Below are positions 33,817 to 42,901 of a stretch of DNA of 64,000 nt, piece after piece. The stretch spans positions 48,413 through 112,412 of the forward strand of contig NZ_JAGKSQ010000010.1 of assembly GCF_017939705.1 (NCBI RefSeq), given 5' to 3'. Position 1 is the stretch's first letter, and each line of letters opens with the position of its first letter. The notes under the pieces are model-generated. The model made no database searches. It saw nothing but the letters and a program-made list of their open reading frames with translations, and was not told where the DNA came from. The stretch is from Halalkalibacter suaedae (GTDB lineage: Bacteria; Bacillota; Bacilli; Bacillales; Bacillaceae_D). Made by a program: the position numbers and the translations under genes.

Positions 33817-35127
33817 TTAGAAACGTTTTGCTCCAAGATATCTTGGACCCCAGTAGCTGTTTGATAGGCTACTGATTGTGACACCCGTTGATGAGCCACT
33901 ATGGATAAATTGGTTGTTACCGATGTAGATCCCGTTATGAGACGGTCCATCGTTGATGGTTGCAAAGAAGACGATGTCTCCAACTGCAGGTGTTGAAACG
34001 GCTTGTGCACTGTTCCACTGTAGTGCGACCGTTCTTGGCAGGGAAACCCCTTGCTGGTTGAACACGTATTGAACGAATCCACTGCAATCAAATCCAGCTG
34101 TCGTTGTTCCACCCCATTGGTACGGAACCCCAATTAACGTCGCCGCTTCGGCAAGGAGGTTTGTAACAAGAGCTCCTGAACTTGATGAAGGGGATTGGGT
34201 TGGTGTCGTTGCTTTGTTCGTGGCAACTTCCTTTAGCTTGGCAACGGTTGCTGCACTGGCAATTCCATCGACGGTTAGATTATGTATTTTCTGGAATTCG
34301 CGGATTGATCTTGCTGTGATTTCACCATAATAGCCTGTTGGTTGCTGGTGAAAGACACCAACTGATCTAAGCTGTGCTTGAAGCTCAGTAACCGCTGCAC
34401 CTGTGCTTCCGATTTTAAGGATTGTAGCGGGTTGTGGTTCTTGAACTACCGGGATTTCCGGCTGATAGACTGGCGTTGTTTCCTGCAAGGCTTCCTTCAT
34501 AAGATAAGAAAGGGTTTGCGGGCCGACGATGCCATCTACCTTAAGTCCGTTTGCCTTTTGAAACTCCTTCACCGCGGCTTCTGTTACACGACCGAAGTAA
34601 TCCGTTGTTGATGTTCTGAAGTGGCCTAATTCCTTCAGCTTCTGCTGAAGCTCCTCCACATGTGCTCCCCTTGAGCCAACACGGATCAAGCCTGTTGTTG
34701 CTGCAAGCTTACTTGTTGAAGCGGGTGTTTGGGTTATTTTTGAAGGTGTCGTCGTATTGACTGGAGTTGGTGCTGGTGTCACCGTCTTGACTGGTACTGG
34801 TGCGACAACTGGCACTTGTCCATCCATTTCTGCGAGCAACTTCGATAACGTCTGCGGACCAGCAATGCCGTCCACTTGCAGGTTATGCTTCTGCTGGAAC
34901 TTTCTTACCGCATCGGCAGTAATCGATCCATAGTAGCCCGTTGATTGTGGGTAGGTGAAAAACCCTTTCTGCTTTAATGCATCCTGCAGATCTTTCACAT
35001 CCGAATCGGTCATCCCTGTTCTTAATGTTTGATCACCAAGGGCAGCTTCTGCCACATGTGGTGTCGCAATAAAGAGACCTGTTGCAAACGTAGAAGAAAT
35101 GACAACTCTCTTTAATGTTGAATTCAC
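33817..35127 (-). CDS. Secreted NlpC/P60 endopeptidase with three peptidoglycan-binding repeats
   Basis: The 436-residue protein has a signal peptide (1 to about 27, Ala-Glu-Ala). Three PG_binding_1 repeats follow (about 30-95, 150-210, 235-295), each ending Val-Asp-Gly-Ile-Ala/Val-Gly-Pro-Gln-Thr-Leu or similar, joined by Thr/Pro-rich linkers. The C-terminal NlpC/P60 domain has the catalytic Cys in Phe-Asp-Cys-Ser-Gly-Phe, His in Ser-His-Asn-Gly-Ile-Tyr-Ile-Gly and a third polar residue in Phe-Ile-His-Ser-Gly. It cleaves D-gamma-Glu to diaminopimelate bonds in stem peptides. The GTG at 35127 is spaced properly from GGAGG. A cre-like sequence (12 of 14) lies near 35228. Confidence 0.92.
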   Translation of the reverse strand: MNSTLKRVVISSTFATGLFIATPHVAEAALGDQTLRTGMTDSDVKDLQDALKQKGFFTYPQSTGYYGSITADAVRKFQQKHNLQVDGIAGPQTLSKLLAEMDGQVPVVAPVPVKTVTPAPTPVNTTTPSKITQTPASTSKLAATTGLIRVGSRGAHVEELQQKLKELGHFRTSTTDYFGRVTEAAVKEFQKANGLKVDGIVGPQTLSYLMKEALQETTPVYQPEIPVVQEPQPATILKIGSTGAAVTELQAQLRSVGVFHQQPTGYYGEITARSIREFQKIHNLTVDGIASAATVAKLKEVATNKATTPTQSPSSSSGALVTNLLAEAATLIGVPYQWGGTTTAGFDCSGFVQYVFNQQGVSLPRTVALQWNSAQAVSTPAVGDIVFFATINDGPSHNGIYIGNNQFIHSGSSTGVTISSLSNSYWGPRYLGAKRF

Positions 35128-35344
35128 TCCTTGTTCCTCCTCAATCTCCATAAAATTCTAGTATTTTGTTTAATTTTACCTTTAATATTACTAGATTTCT
35201 ATCTTTTTTTTGGAGAGATTAGTAAAACGCTTACATATTAATAGAAGAAACTAGGTTTTTTAGTGAATAGTTGGGTTGGGATTGAGGTGATAGTGAGGGG
35301 GGTAAGGAGCAGAACCTAGTGTGCTTTCCTGCTCCTTGTTCTTT

Positions 35345-35785
35345 TTATTGGATCATGTTCTCTAGTTCTGTAATACCAAACGACTTTAAGGCCTCGATTT
35401 CCTCATCGGTCAATCGTTCATTAAGTAACTCTAGCAACTCTTCCTTATTTGTCGCACCCTTTTGGACCTCTTCATAAATAGCTAGCAATTCCTCTAAGGA
35501 GAATTTGCTCATGACGACTTCAATTGCTTCGGACTGTGCTGCTGCAGGTACAGCTTCTGTTTCATCCGTTTCGGTTTGTTGCTCGGCGGCTTCTGTTTGA
35601 TTGCTTAATGTATCTGACTTGGCTGTTTGTGTCTCGATATTGAGTTCTTTACTAAAGTCATTCTCAATCTTCTTCGCTAGGTCTTCACTTGTTCGTTCCG
35701 TTGTTAAGGATTGATAGCCTAAATAGCCCGCTCCAACTAAAAGTAATAAGGTAAATATGAATCCGGCAATCATGCCCTTCCACAT
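35345..35785 (-). CDS. Membrane-anchored acidic protein, hypothetical
   Basis: The 146-residue product has one N-terminal membrane helix (about 5-25), then a Glu/Thr/Gln-rich spacer (40-90) and a helical C-terminal domain with repeated Glu-Leu-Leu. This looks like a protein tethered outside with a low-complexity linker. The start is preceded by GGAGGCGG. No family recognised. Confidence 0.6.
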   Translation of the reverse strand: MWKGMIAGFIFTLLLLVGAGYLGYQSLTTERTSEDLAKKIENDFSKELNIETQTAKSDTLSNQTEAAEQQTETDETEAVPAAAQSEAIEVVMSKFSLEELLAIYEEVQKGATNKEELLELLNERLTDEEIEALKSFGITELENMIQ

Positions 35786-35984
35786 TTTCTAACCGCCTCC
35801 TTTGATTATTCTCTTCTCATTGTGGACACGGTTATGTGAAGGCATACTTGAATTTATGTTTATTTATCTTTTAGTTTGGCGATGTCGCGTTTGTTTTTGA
35901 GAGATTCGTCAAAGAGAAGGTTATGTCGGCAGGGGATGACCAGGGAGATGTGGGGATTTACCAGAGTGGAACTTTATTCACTAT

Positions 35985-36170
35985 GCTAACGGACATATGA
36001 TCACTTATTTCCGTATTAATCTCTATTTCAGCTAGTTTAAAGGACATATGATCCGCTATTTTAGATAAAACCGTCAAAAATGATAGTCAAAGCATCTAAT
36101 AACGGATCATATGTCCATTAGCTTATGATTATTGCCTATTTCCGATCGATTAGCGGAACAGATGTCCGCA
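35985..36170. repeat. Four GGACATATGATCC sites in inverted pairs
   Basis: Sites at 35991-36002 and 36042-36054 read GGACATATGATC(C). Sites at 36104-36116 and 36155-36167 read the reverse complement (GGATCATATGTCC and a variant GGAACAGATGTCC). Starts are spaced 51, 62 and 51 bases, so the block is symmetric around about 36079. Flanking bases (AACGG, CGCTATTT) are partly shared. The 35786-36205 gap holds no gene. Function unknown. Confidence 0.6.
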
Positions 36171-36205
36171 ACAATCTCTCGACCACAGCATATCCTCCTT
36201 TCCCT

Positions 36206-36412
36206 TTAGTACCGGTCTTTCCTAATGATTAGGTATACAAGAAATCCGATGAAAGGGAAGAATAGGGTTGCTACTAGAATGATGAGGGCATATTCAGTGC
36301 TTCGGCCGTTTCGGCGGGCGTCGCGGTAGCACCAGATGCTTGTTAGGATGTTGAGGATGAAGCCTCCGAGTATTAATAAAAGAATAATGGAGGATGCGAA
36401 GATTAAGTCCAT
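36206..36412 (-). CDS. Small two-helix membrane protein (PLDc_N-like)
   Basis: The 68-residue protein has two hydrophobic helices (about 3-24 and 38-58) linked by a basic loop Trp-Cys-Tyr-Arg-Asp-Ala-Arg-Arg-Asn-Gly-Arg. It ends in Tyr-Leu-Ile-Ile-Arg-Lys. This is the pattern of small PLDc_N-type membrane proteins common in Bacillaceae. The start at 36412 uses AAAGGAGG. Function unknown. Confidence 0.65.
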   Translation of the reverse strand: MDLIFASSIILLLILGGFILNILTSIWCYRDARRNGRSTEYALIILVATLFFPFIGFLVYLIIRKDRY

Positions 36413-36537
36413 GTTGTCGATCGCCTCCTTTCTTTTCATTTTTAGATATTCTACGTGCGTTTATGCAAAACCGTCTCATTTTCCTCTGTTTTTTTTGGGA
36501 ATAATATGTATACTTGGATATAGAGAGGATGTGAGCT

Positions 36538-36987
36538 ATGGACTATATCAACATGATTCGGCAGCTTGCAGGGTCACAGCCTTTGATTTTAACTGCTGCA
36601 TCCGTGATCGTCACTGATTTGAATGGACATGTTCTCCTTCAGCATCGGACTGATACGAATAGCTGGGGATTGCCTGGAGGCTTTATGGAGCTTGGGGAGT
36701 CAGTTGAGGAAGCGGCTCGGCGTGAGTTAAAAGAGGAAACCGGATTAACAATTGGTAAAATGCAACTGTTTACAGTCTTTTCCGGTAAGGAGTATTATTT
36801 TAAATATCCAAATAATGATGAAGTATATAATGTGATTGTCTCGTTTTTAACAAGTGATGTTAGCGGGGCATTACAGAAGGATCACGAAAGTCATGAACTG
36901 AGGTACTATAGCATAGATGAATTACCTAAGAACATGATTCCGACAACAAGAAAGATGTTAGACACATACATAGAAATGTTAAGGTGA
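36538..36987 (+). CDS. NUDIX hydrolase
   Basis: The 149-residue enzyme has a complete NUDIX box (Gly-Gly-Phe-Met-Glu-Leu-Gly-Glu-Ser, then Ala-Ala-Arg-Arg-Glu-Leu-x-Glu-Glu-Thr-Gly). It hydrolyses a nucleoside diphosphate linked to another group, using Mg2+; the substrate is not predictable. A preceding Leu-Gln-His-Arg-Thr pattern and the N-terminal helix fit ADP-ribose-pyrophosphatase-like members. GAGAGGATGTGAG stands before the ATG. The VanZ-like gene starts 6 bases after it. Confidence 0.9.
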   Translation: MDYINMIRQLAGSQPLILTAASVIVTDLNGHVLLQHRTDTNSWGLPGGFMELGESVEEAARRELKEETGLTIGKMQLFTVFSGKEYYFKYPNNDEVYNVIVSFLTSDVSGALQKDHESHELRYYSIDELPKNMIPTTRKMLDTYIEMLR

Positions 36988-36992
36988 TAGGG

Positions 36993-37421
36993 ATGAAATG
37001 GTTTAATATTTGGTGGGCTGTGGCTATTGGTTGGTGTATTGCAATTGCAATCGCTACAAGGGCTCCATTTTTCACTGGGCAATCTACGGAGAGCTTGTTC
37101 GAGTTTCCTTTTTTTAATGCAGAAATAATTAACTTCTTAGCTCGGAAAATGACTCATTTAGTAGCGTTTGGCATGTTAGCTGTATTTGTTTGGCTTGCTT
37201 TGAATAAGCTTGGCGGACACAAACTACGCTATTATATCGCTTGGTTCGTTGCAACCTTTTACGGTGCGGTTGATGAATGGCATCAATCCTTTCTACCTGA
37301 GCGAACGGCTGCAGCAACAGATGTACTAATAGATTCAATGGGTGCTCTTTTCTTTCTCTTACTTATCTGCTCAGTAAAACAGCACAGGACAGAAAAGCAT
37401 CGCCAATCTAAAAACAAATAG
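36993..37421 (+). CDS. VanZ-family membrane protein
   Basis: The 142-residue protein has four hydrophobic helices, with Arg-Lys-Met-Thr-His-Leu-Val-Ala-Phe-Gly-Met before the second and Gly-Ala-Val-Asp-Glu-Trp-His-Gln-Ser-Phe-Leu-Pro-Glu-Arg between the third and fourth. The last box defines VanZ-like proteins, linked to teicoplanin resistance in enterococci but of unknown housekeeping role. Start ATG at 36993 follows AAGGTG; an overlapping GTG at 36984 is possible. Confidence 0.88.
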   Translation: MKWFNIWWAVAIGWCIAIAIATRAPFFTGQSTESLFEFPFFNAEIINFLARKMTHLVAFGMLAVFVWLALNKLGGHKLRYYIAWFVATFYGAVDEWHQSFLPERTAAATDVLIDSMGALFFLLLICSVKQHRTEKHRQSKNK

Positions 37422-37436
37422 TGATGCTAGATTCTA

Positions 37437-37463
37437 AACAATTGCAAATGCAATTGTTTTTTT
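37437..37463 (+). terminator. Terminator after the NUDIX-VanZ pair
   Basis: AACAATTGCA pairs perfectly with TGCAATTGTT over two bases, followed by T5. The rest of 37464-37722 shows no gene; it is the leader of the sigma factor gene. Confidence 0.75.
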
Positions 37464-37722
37464 GTGTTGGGTGGTAACGTTTCTCGAATGAAGTATTTCC
37501 CGGGAATTTGTCTAATTTTGTCCAATTGAAAATAGACCTATTTTCATTTTTTGCTGTCATCTCACCTCTTCATTTCGATGATATGGCTTAGATGATTTCG
37601 TCACTATGACATCTTCGAATCCGTTCAAACTGTCATTCTGCCAAGATGCACTCGCTCGGATATCAGATTACATTGTTCTTACCGGGAATAACTGAGAAGC
37701 GCTTCTTCAAAAGGAATTATCA

Positions 37723-38202
37723 GTGATTGATTTTCAGGAAGTATCTGTTCAATTTGAGCCATTAATTAGAGGACAAATCAAAAAGCTTAATTTATATCGG
37801 AGCTATGATGAGTATTACCAGCTTGGGTTAATTGCATTATGGGAGGCTTGTCAGCGTTTCGATCCGGAAAAAGGAGCGTTCGAGGCGTTTGCCCTACATA
37901 CCGTTCGTGGTCATATGCTGATGCAGTTGAAAAGGGAGAAGCGTTTTTCAGACAGGCATTTCCTCGGCGATGATGCTATGCAAGCGGTGGAAAGCGTCGT
38001 TGCTATTGAGCCAGAGGATCTACAGTTATTTGATGACTATCTTAATCATCTTTCAGAGCGGGAGCGGGCCTGGTTCATTGAGGCAATTGTTCAGGGTAAG
38101 AAGCCCGCTATGATTGCTAGTGAATATCAGGTTTCTGTCAATACCGTTTCAACATGGAGAAAGAATGCCTTGAAAAAATTAAGGGTATTGGTCAAGCAGT
38201 AA
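37723..38202 (+). CDS. Small sigma-70 family RNA polymerase sigma factor
   Basis: The 159-residue protein has a sigma region 2 (about 8-75, with Tyr-Tyr-Gln-Leu-Gly-Leu-Ile-Ala-Leu-Trp-Glu-Ala and Phe-Asp-Pro-Glu-Lys-Gly). A region 4 helix-turn-helix (about 105-155, Ser-Val-Asn-Thr-Val-Ser-Thr-Trp-Arg-Lys) follows. Regions 1 and 3 are absent, as in ECF-like and phage-like factors. There is no adjacent anti-sigma gene. The GTG start follows AAAAGGA. Target promoters unknown. Confidence 0.85.
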   Translation: MIDFQEVSVQFEPLIRGQIKKLNLYRSYDEYYQLGLIALWEACQRFDPEKGAFEAFALHTVRGHMLMQLKREKRFSDRHFLGDDAMQAVESVVAIEPEDLQLFDDYLNHLSERERAWFIEAIVQGKKPAMIASEYQVSVNTVSTWRKNALKKLRVLVKQ

Positions 38203-38204
38203 TC

Positions 38205-38246
38205 AAAAAGGAAGCAGACGGAATTCATTCCCGCCTGCTTCCTTTT
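38205..38246. terminator. Bidirectional terminator between convergent genes
   Basis: AAAAGGAAGCAG pairs with CTGCTTCCTTTT across a 17-base loop, right between the sigma factor and chemoreceptor genes. Confidence 0.8.
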
Positions 38247-38250
38247 CATT

Positions 38251-39543
38251 TTATTCATTTGAGACCTTAAATCCTTGGACTAGATGAGTAAGATTACTCG
38301 CCATTTTTTCGAGTTCATCTCCCATTGAAGACAGCTGCTTGACTGATGTCGCTTGCTGTTCCGTTGATGCTGCAATTTCCTCTGTCCCTGCCCGAGATTG
38401 CTCTAATACAGCAGAGGCATTTGTCACCGATTCATTGACAATCTCTCCGCTCTTAACTAGCTCTTTAATTGCTTGGGTAATTTGATCAGTTTGGTTCTTG
38501 ATCGTCAGTGTCGCATCATTAATATCCTTAATTGCCTTTTCCGTTCCCTTCACTTCATCGACCATTGTGTTAATTTCCTGGCTACTGACGAAGCTGTCTT
38601 CCACAATTGCATATATTCCATCTTGGATATCCTTGATTAGCTGTTGAATCTGAACAGTAGAATCCTTTGATTGTGTCGCAAGTGTACGAACCTCATTCGC
38701 AACGACGGCAAAGCCTTTGCCATTTTCACCAGCACGCGCTGCTTCAATTGAGGCATTCAATGCAAGAAGATTGGTTTGCTCAGCAATATTTGTAATTAAA
38801 TCAATCACATCATTGATCGCTTGTGATTTTTCATTTAGGCTAACGACACTCTGGGCTGTTTGGTCGACTTTAGTTTTCGCGGAGTCTGCCTTTTCCATTG
38901 ATTTGGCGATGGCTGTATCTCCTATTTTCACATAAGCAAGAACGTCAGATGCCGATTGATCGACTTGCTCTACACTGACGGAGAACTGCTGCAGACGTGC
39001 GGTCATCGTATTGGTTTCTTCAACAATTTGGGAAACGTCCTCTGCCATCTGTTCAGAACCTCTACTGAATTCCTCCGTGCTTGAAGCAATTTGTTCTGTC
39101 GACATTTTGGTTTCTGCAAGTGATCTCTGTAACTCCTCAGCTTGACTAGAAAGACTTTCATTTGAGTTCTTCATTTCTTTAATCACTTTTTCAATTTGGT
39201 CAGCGGTTGCATTGAACACAAGACCTAATTGCCCGAATTCGTCTCTTGTTTTAATATCTACTCGCTTCGTGTAATCATTTTCCAGGAATGCATTTGCTAG
39301 ATTCGTTAATTCAGCAAGTGGCTTCCTTACAGTGTACCGAATCATGAAATAGGCTCCGATTGCTCCGATAATGACAGCTCCGAATGTTCCTATTATTCCT
39401 ACTAATACCTGGTGTTCGGCCGAATACCTGTGAGTGAGTGAACCAATGAATGTTCCTAGGCTTGTAATAACATATATTAAGATGACGACCATGATTGTTA
39501 GCTTTGCTTGCAGTGAAAAGCCTTTTCGTTTCTTCGATTCCAT
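38251..39543 (-). CDS. Methyl-accepting chemotaxis protein without an outer sensor domain
   Basis: The 430-residue protein has two membrane helices (about 13-33 and 45-69) joined by only some dozen residues, then a HAMP region (about 70-125) and a long helical signalling domain. The tip sequence [19 protein letters not shown] is intact. It should bind CheA/CheW, yet lacks an extracellular ligand pocket, so it may sense within the membrane or cytoplasm. It lies 27 bases after the PAS-GGDEF-EAL gene on the same strand, possibly co-transcribed. Confidence 0.9.
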   Translation of the reverse strand: MESKKRKGFSLQAKLTIMVVILIYVITSLGTFIGSLTHRYSAEHQVLVGIIGTFGAVIIGAIGAYFMIRYTVRKPLAELTNLANAFLENDYTKRVDIKTRDEFGQLGLVFNATADQIEKVIKEMKNSNESLSSQAEELQRSLAETKMSTEQIASSTEEFSRGSEQMAEDVSQIVEETNTMTARLQQFSVSVEQVDQSASDVLAYVKIGDTAIAKSMEKADSAKTKVDQTAQSVVSLNEKSQAINDVIDLITNIAEQTNLLALNASIEAARAGENGKGFAVVANEVRTLATQSKDSTVQIQQLIKDIQDGIYAIVEDSFVSSQEINTMVDEVKGTEKAIKDINDATLTIKNQTDQITQAIKELVKSGEIVNESVTNASAVLEQSRAGTEEIAASTEQQATSVKQLSSMGDELEKMASNLTHLVQGFKVSNE

Positions 39544-39570
39544 CTGAATAATTCCTCCTGAGGGGTGTTG

Positions 39571-42084
39571 TTAGGTTGCTTGCAGAAATCCTTGTTTTAA
39601 GAGATCCTCGAATTCTTGCGTTGGTACTGGCTTACTGAACAAATAGCCTTGAATTTGATCGCAGCCCTTTTCCTTTAATAATTCTAGCTGATCCTGACAC
39701 TCGACTCCTTCGGCAACAACCTTCAGATTCAAGCCTTGAGCGAGCTGGATGACACTTGATGTGATGATTTCATCTTGCTTGTTTTCCGTGATGTTTCGGA
39801 TAAAGGAACGATCGATTTTCAATGTATCAATCTTTAATTCTCGTAAATGAGTTAACGAGGAATAGCCTGTCCCGAAGTCATCTAGGGCAATTCGGAAGCC
39901 ATGCTTCTTGAGCTCTGCAATAATCTCAATCACTAAACCCATATTATTCAAATAGGAGCTTTCTGTAATTTCAAGTTCAATTAATGTAGGGCTAATCTGA
40001 GCCGTCTCTAAAATGGAAACTAGATTCATAATTAGGTCTGTCTTTAAGAAGCCTTGTGCTGAAACATTAATCGAAATCGGGCAAATGTGAGCACCTTCAT
40101 TCATCCACTGTCTTAGCTGCTGACTTACTTTTGTCGCAACGACATCTCCTATTTCAGTAATCAATCCTGCCTCTTCAGCAATTGGGATGAATATGCCTGG
40201 TGGAATCATGCCTTTTTCTGGGTGCTGCCAGCGAATCAATGCCTCGGCACTAACAATTTCTCCAGTGGCTGCGTCGACACGCGGCTGGTAATACACGGCG
40301 AATTCGTCGTGGAGCAATGCTTTTCGAATATCCTGTTCAATCGAGTATGACTTTTGAGTTTTGACGCCCATACTCTGCGAGAAGAGCTGGTAATTATTTT
40401 TGCCACGCTGCTTCGCCTGGTTCATTGCTGCAATCGCATTTATCATCAGTTGGTCTTGGTCTGTGCCATTGTCTGGAAACACGCTAATGCCAATACTTGT
40501 TGTGATGTACAATTCATAGTCATCAACAATAACAGGGTCCTCTAATAGTGCCATGATTTCCGTTGCAACCTTGATCGCTTTCTCTGATAATGCCGTTTCC
40601 TTACTAACGACCACTGCGAATTCATCACCGACCATTCGAGCGACAAGAAGTGAATCCCCCAACGATAACAGTCGTCTAGACACCTCTTGGAGGATCGCAT
40701 CCCCAACGAAATGACCTAATGTATCATTGAAATACTTCATCCGGTCGATGTTCAAGTAAATAACAGATAGCTGCTGACTCGAACACTTGACTTCCTCCAA
40801 CAATTCCACGAATCGTTTTTGGAAAACACGCCGGTTCGGTAGCTCCGTTAAAAAATCATGATGAGCTAGATAGTTCATTTGTGCCTCAGCCTGCTTCTGC
40901 TCCGTCACATCTGAGGTAATGCCATCAATTCGAATCAGCGTACCATTCTCATCTAGCGTCGGAGTAACTTGATCTGACACCCATTTGATTTGCCCACTTG
41001 GATGAATAATTCGGAATTGTCGTTTAAGCGTTTTTCCTTTAAAAAGGTCTGCTTGTTTTTCCACGATACGGTCAAAATCATCAGGATATACGACATCACG
41101 CCAGAAGTTATCCTCTGTTTCGATTTGTTCTGGTGATTTCCCGTAAATCGTTGTGAAGCCTTTTGAACAAAAGATGATTTTATTTGCAAGAACGTCAAAC
41201 GACCAGATCGACATGTCGAGATTGTCATAGATGATTTGCTTCTCGTCCTCGCTTTGTTTAAGCAAGCTCTCCATCCGACGCTGGTCGGTAATATCCTGGA
41301 TGGTCCCAATGATATGGATGAGCTCTCCCTTTGCATCAAGGATGACATCCGCTTTCATACAGATGATTCGTTCCTCACCATTTTTCTTCAATATCCTGAG
41401 TTCAGTTTGGAATGCTTTCTTATCTTTGTTTGTTTGTTTGACAATATTTATAAATAGCTCACGGTCCTCATGGTGGATGAGTGATACAAATTCATCATTG
41501 TTTGGTGGAGTGATTGCATCAGTTTCAAAGCCAAAAATCGTATACATATGCTTTGACCAGTAGGCTTCATCATTTTTGACATCATAATCCCATGTCGCAG
41601 TATTCCCTACGGCTTGAATATGATTATAGTTTTCCTGAATATGCTTAAGCTTCAGTTCCTGTTGCTTGATATAGGTGACGTTCTTTCCAATCGCAATAAA
41701 GCCAACTTGTTCATCACCATCTTTTATGAGAATACTCCTATTTTCAATCACAATCGCTGAACCGTCTTTATGCTTCAATGTGTATGTATCATATTGAGGT
41801 TTGCCATTTGTTAAGCTTACGAGGTTCTCTGCCGTTCGTGTATGATCAGCCCTTTGGATAATGGAAAAAATTGACTGATCCAGTAATTCCTTACGTTCAT
41901 AACCTAACACCTTATTTGCCGCATCATTAAAGTCGATGATGACTCCATTAAGGTCACTGAATATAACAAGATCCGAGTTATTACCAAAAAGCAACTTACA
42001 CGCTTCAAGCTCATTTAGATCAATTGCAGTAACTGTCTTTAAAAAATCAATCGACCTTAACTTCTCTTTTAGTGATTTCATCAT
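39571..42084 (-). CDS. PAS-PAS-PAS-GGDEF-EAL c-di-GMP protein
   Basis: The 837-residue cytoplasmic protein has three PAS domains (about 27-140, 155-270, 285-397), a GGDEF domain (about 405-565) and an EAL domain (about 580-830). The cyclase motif is Val485-Gly-Asp-Glu-Phe, so the first Gly is lost and the domain may be inactive or regulatory. The EAL box (Glu614-Ala-Leu) and the later Asp-Asp-Phe-Gly-Thr-Gly-Tyr-Ser segment are intact, so phosphodiesterase activity on cyclic di-GMP is likely. No membrane helix is present, so the PAS domains sense an internal signal. Confidence 0.92.
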   Translation of the reverse strand: MMKSLKEKLRSIDFLKTVTAIDLNELEACKLLFGNNSDLVIFSDLNGVIIDFNDAANKVLGYERKELLDQSIFSIIQRADHTRTAENLVSLTNGKPQYDTYTLKHKDGSAIVIENRSILIKDGDEQVGFIAIGKNVTYIKQQELKLKHIQENYNHIQAVGNTATWDYDVKNDEAYWSKHMYTIFGFETDAITPPNNDEFVSLIHHEDRELFINIVKQTNKDKKAFQTELRILKKNGEERIICMKADVILDAKGELIHIIGTIQDITDQRRMESLLKQSEDEKQIIYDNLDMSIWSFDVLANKIIFCSKGFTTIYGKSPEQIETEDNFWRDVVYPDDFDRIVEKQADLFKGKTLKRQFRIIHPSGQIKWVSDQVTPTLDENGTLIRIDGITSDVTEQKQAEAQMNYLAHHDFLTELPNRRVFQKRFVELLEEVKCSSQQLSVIYLNIDRMKYFNDTLGHFVGDAILQEVSRRLLSLGDSLLVARMVGDEFAVVVSKETALSEKAIKVATEIMALLEDPVIVDDYELYITTSIGISVFPDNGTDQDQLMINAIAAMNQAKQRGKNNYQLFSQSMGVKTQKSYSIEQDIRKALLHDEFAVYYQPRVDAATGEIVSAEALIRWQHPEKGMIPPGIFIPIAEEAGLITEIGDVVATKVSQQLRQWMNEGAHICPISINVSAQGFLKTDLIMNLVSILETAQISPTLIELEITESSYLNNMGLVIEIIAELKKHGFRIALDDFGTGYSSLTHLRELKIDTLKIDRSFIRNITENKQDEIITSSVIQLAQGLNLKVVAEGVECQDQLELLKEKGCDQIQGYLFSKPVPTQEFEDLLKQGFLQAT

Positions 42085-42290
42085 CGTCTACCTTTCTAGG
42101 ATGCTTTTTGAAAATCTTTGTTAGTAATACGAATTAGTATACAGGATAGGAATCGCAAATATTGTCGTTTAATGTAAAAAAAACATTTTATTTGTTTAAA
42201 GAATTATGTTGATTTTTTTGAATATTTCGCTATGTGATAATGTTACTAGTTATATTATCACAGATTGTGTCGAATTTGTGTAGAATCATG

Positions 42291-42320
42291 AAAAAAAGTG
42301 CTTTCTATTGAAAGCACTTT
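42291..42320 (-). terminator. Terminator of the RND operon
   Basis: AAAGTGCTTTC pairs with GAAAGCACTTT over 4 bases; on the minus strand a run of seven T follows. It lies 9 bases past the tetR-type stop. Confidence 0.85.
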
Positions 42321-42328
42321 CTCACCTG

Positions 42329-42901
42329 TTATATCTGGTTCATTCCATTGAAGAGCATGGCAACCTGTTCCTTGACTAATTCTTCAATTGATTCATGCTC
42401 TTCACCTTGATAATAATAGATCATTTTCAAGCCATGGGTGATTGTGTTTGCGGCAACCCGTGTATGGATTGGCCGTAACTCCCCAATTTTGATTCCGTCC
42501 TCTAAGATCCCTTTTAACTTAAGAACAAATTCAGACTGCTGTGCAATAAGCCAGAGCTGGGTTTCTTCTGGAATCTTGCCCATATCATTTAACATTAAGT
42601 CGCGAAATTGTGTTTCCGTCTGGAAAATAGTTAAGTGACGTAAATACATACGTTCAACCTTCTCCTGAATCGTCCCCTCTTGCTCTAGGGCGACGGCGAG
42701 TTCTGTAATCAGGTAGTCAAAGCCTTCGCGAACGACGTCATTGAAGAGAGCTTCCTTGCTCGGGAAATATTCATACGTCGTTCCTTTGCCCACACCTGCC
42801 GCACTCGCAATCCCTTGCATTGTTGCTCGCTCGTAGCCTTCCTTCAAGAAAATCTGAAGGGCGGCCTCGATGATCTTGTCACGTTTGTTTTGTTTAATCA
42901 A
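42329..42901 (-). CDS. TetR/AcrR-family repressor of the efflux operon
   Basis: The 190-residue protein has the TetR N-terminal HTH (about 8-55) with Ala-Gly-Val-Gly-Lys-Gly-Thr-x-Tyr-Glu-Tyr-Phe-Pro-Ser-Lys-Glu-Ala-Leu. A variable ligand-binding C-terminal domain follows. It starts at TTG, overlapping the RND pump gene by 8 bases, so it is the last gene of the efflux operon and probably represses its own transcription. The palindrome at 47403-47418 is the likely operator. Confidence 0.9.
   Translation of the reverse strand: MIKQNKRDKIIEAALQIFLKEGYERATMQGIASAAGVGKGTTYEYFPSKEALFNDVVREGFDYLITELAVALEQEGTIQEKVERMYLRHLTIFQTETQFRDLMLNDMGKIPEETQLWLIAQQSEFVLKLKGILEDGIKIGELRPIHTRVAANTITHGLKMIYYYQGEEHESIEELVKEQVAMLFNGMNQI

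Noticed and set aside
35228..35241. Second cre site upstream of the NlpC/P60 gene
   Set aside because: On the minus strand it reads TGTAAGCGTTTTAC, with two mismatches at the right end and about 100 bases from the start; not strong enough for a separate entry.
35311..35344. Hairpin GGAGCAG/CTGCTCC past the acidic membrane protein
   Set aside because: No T-run follows on the minus strand, so it is not a clear terminator.
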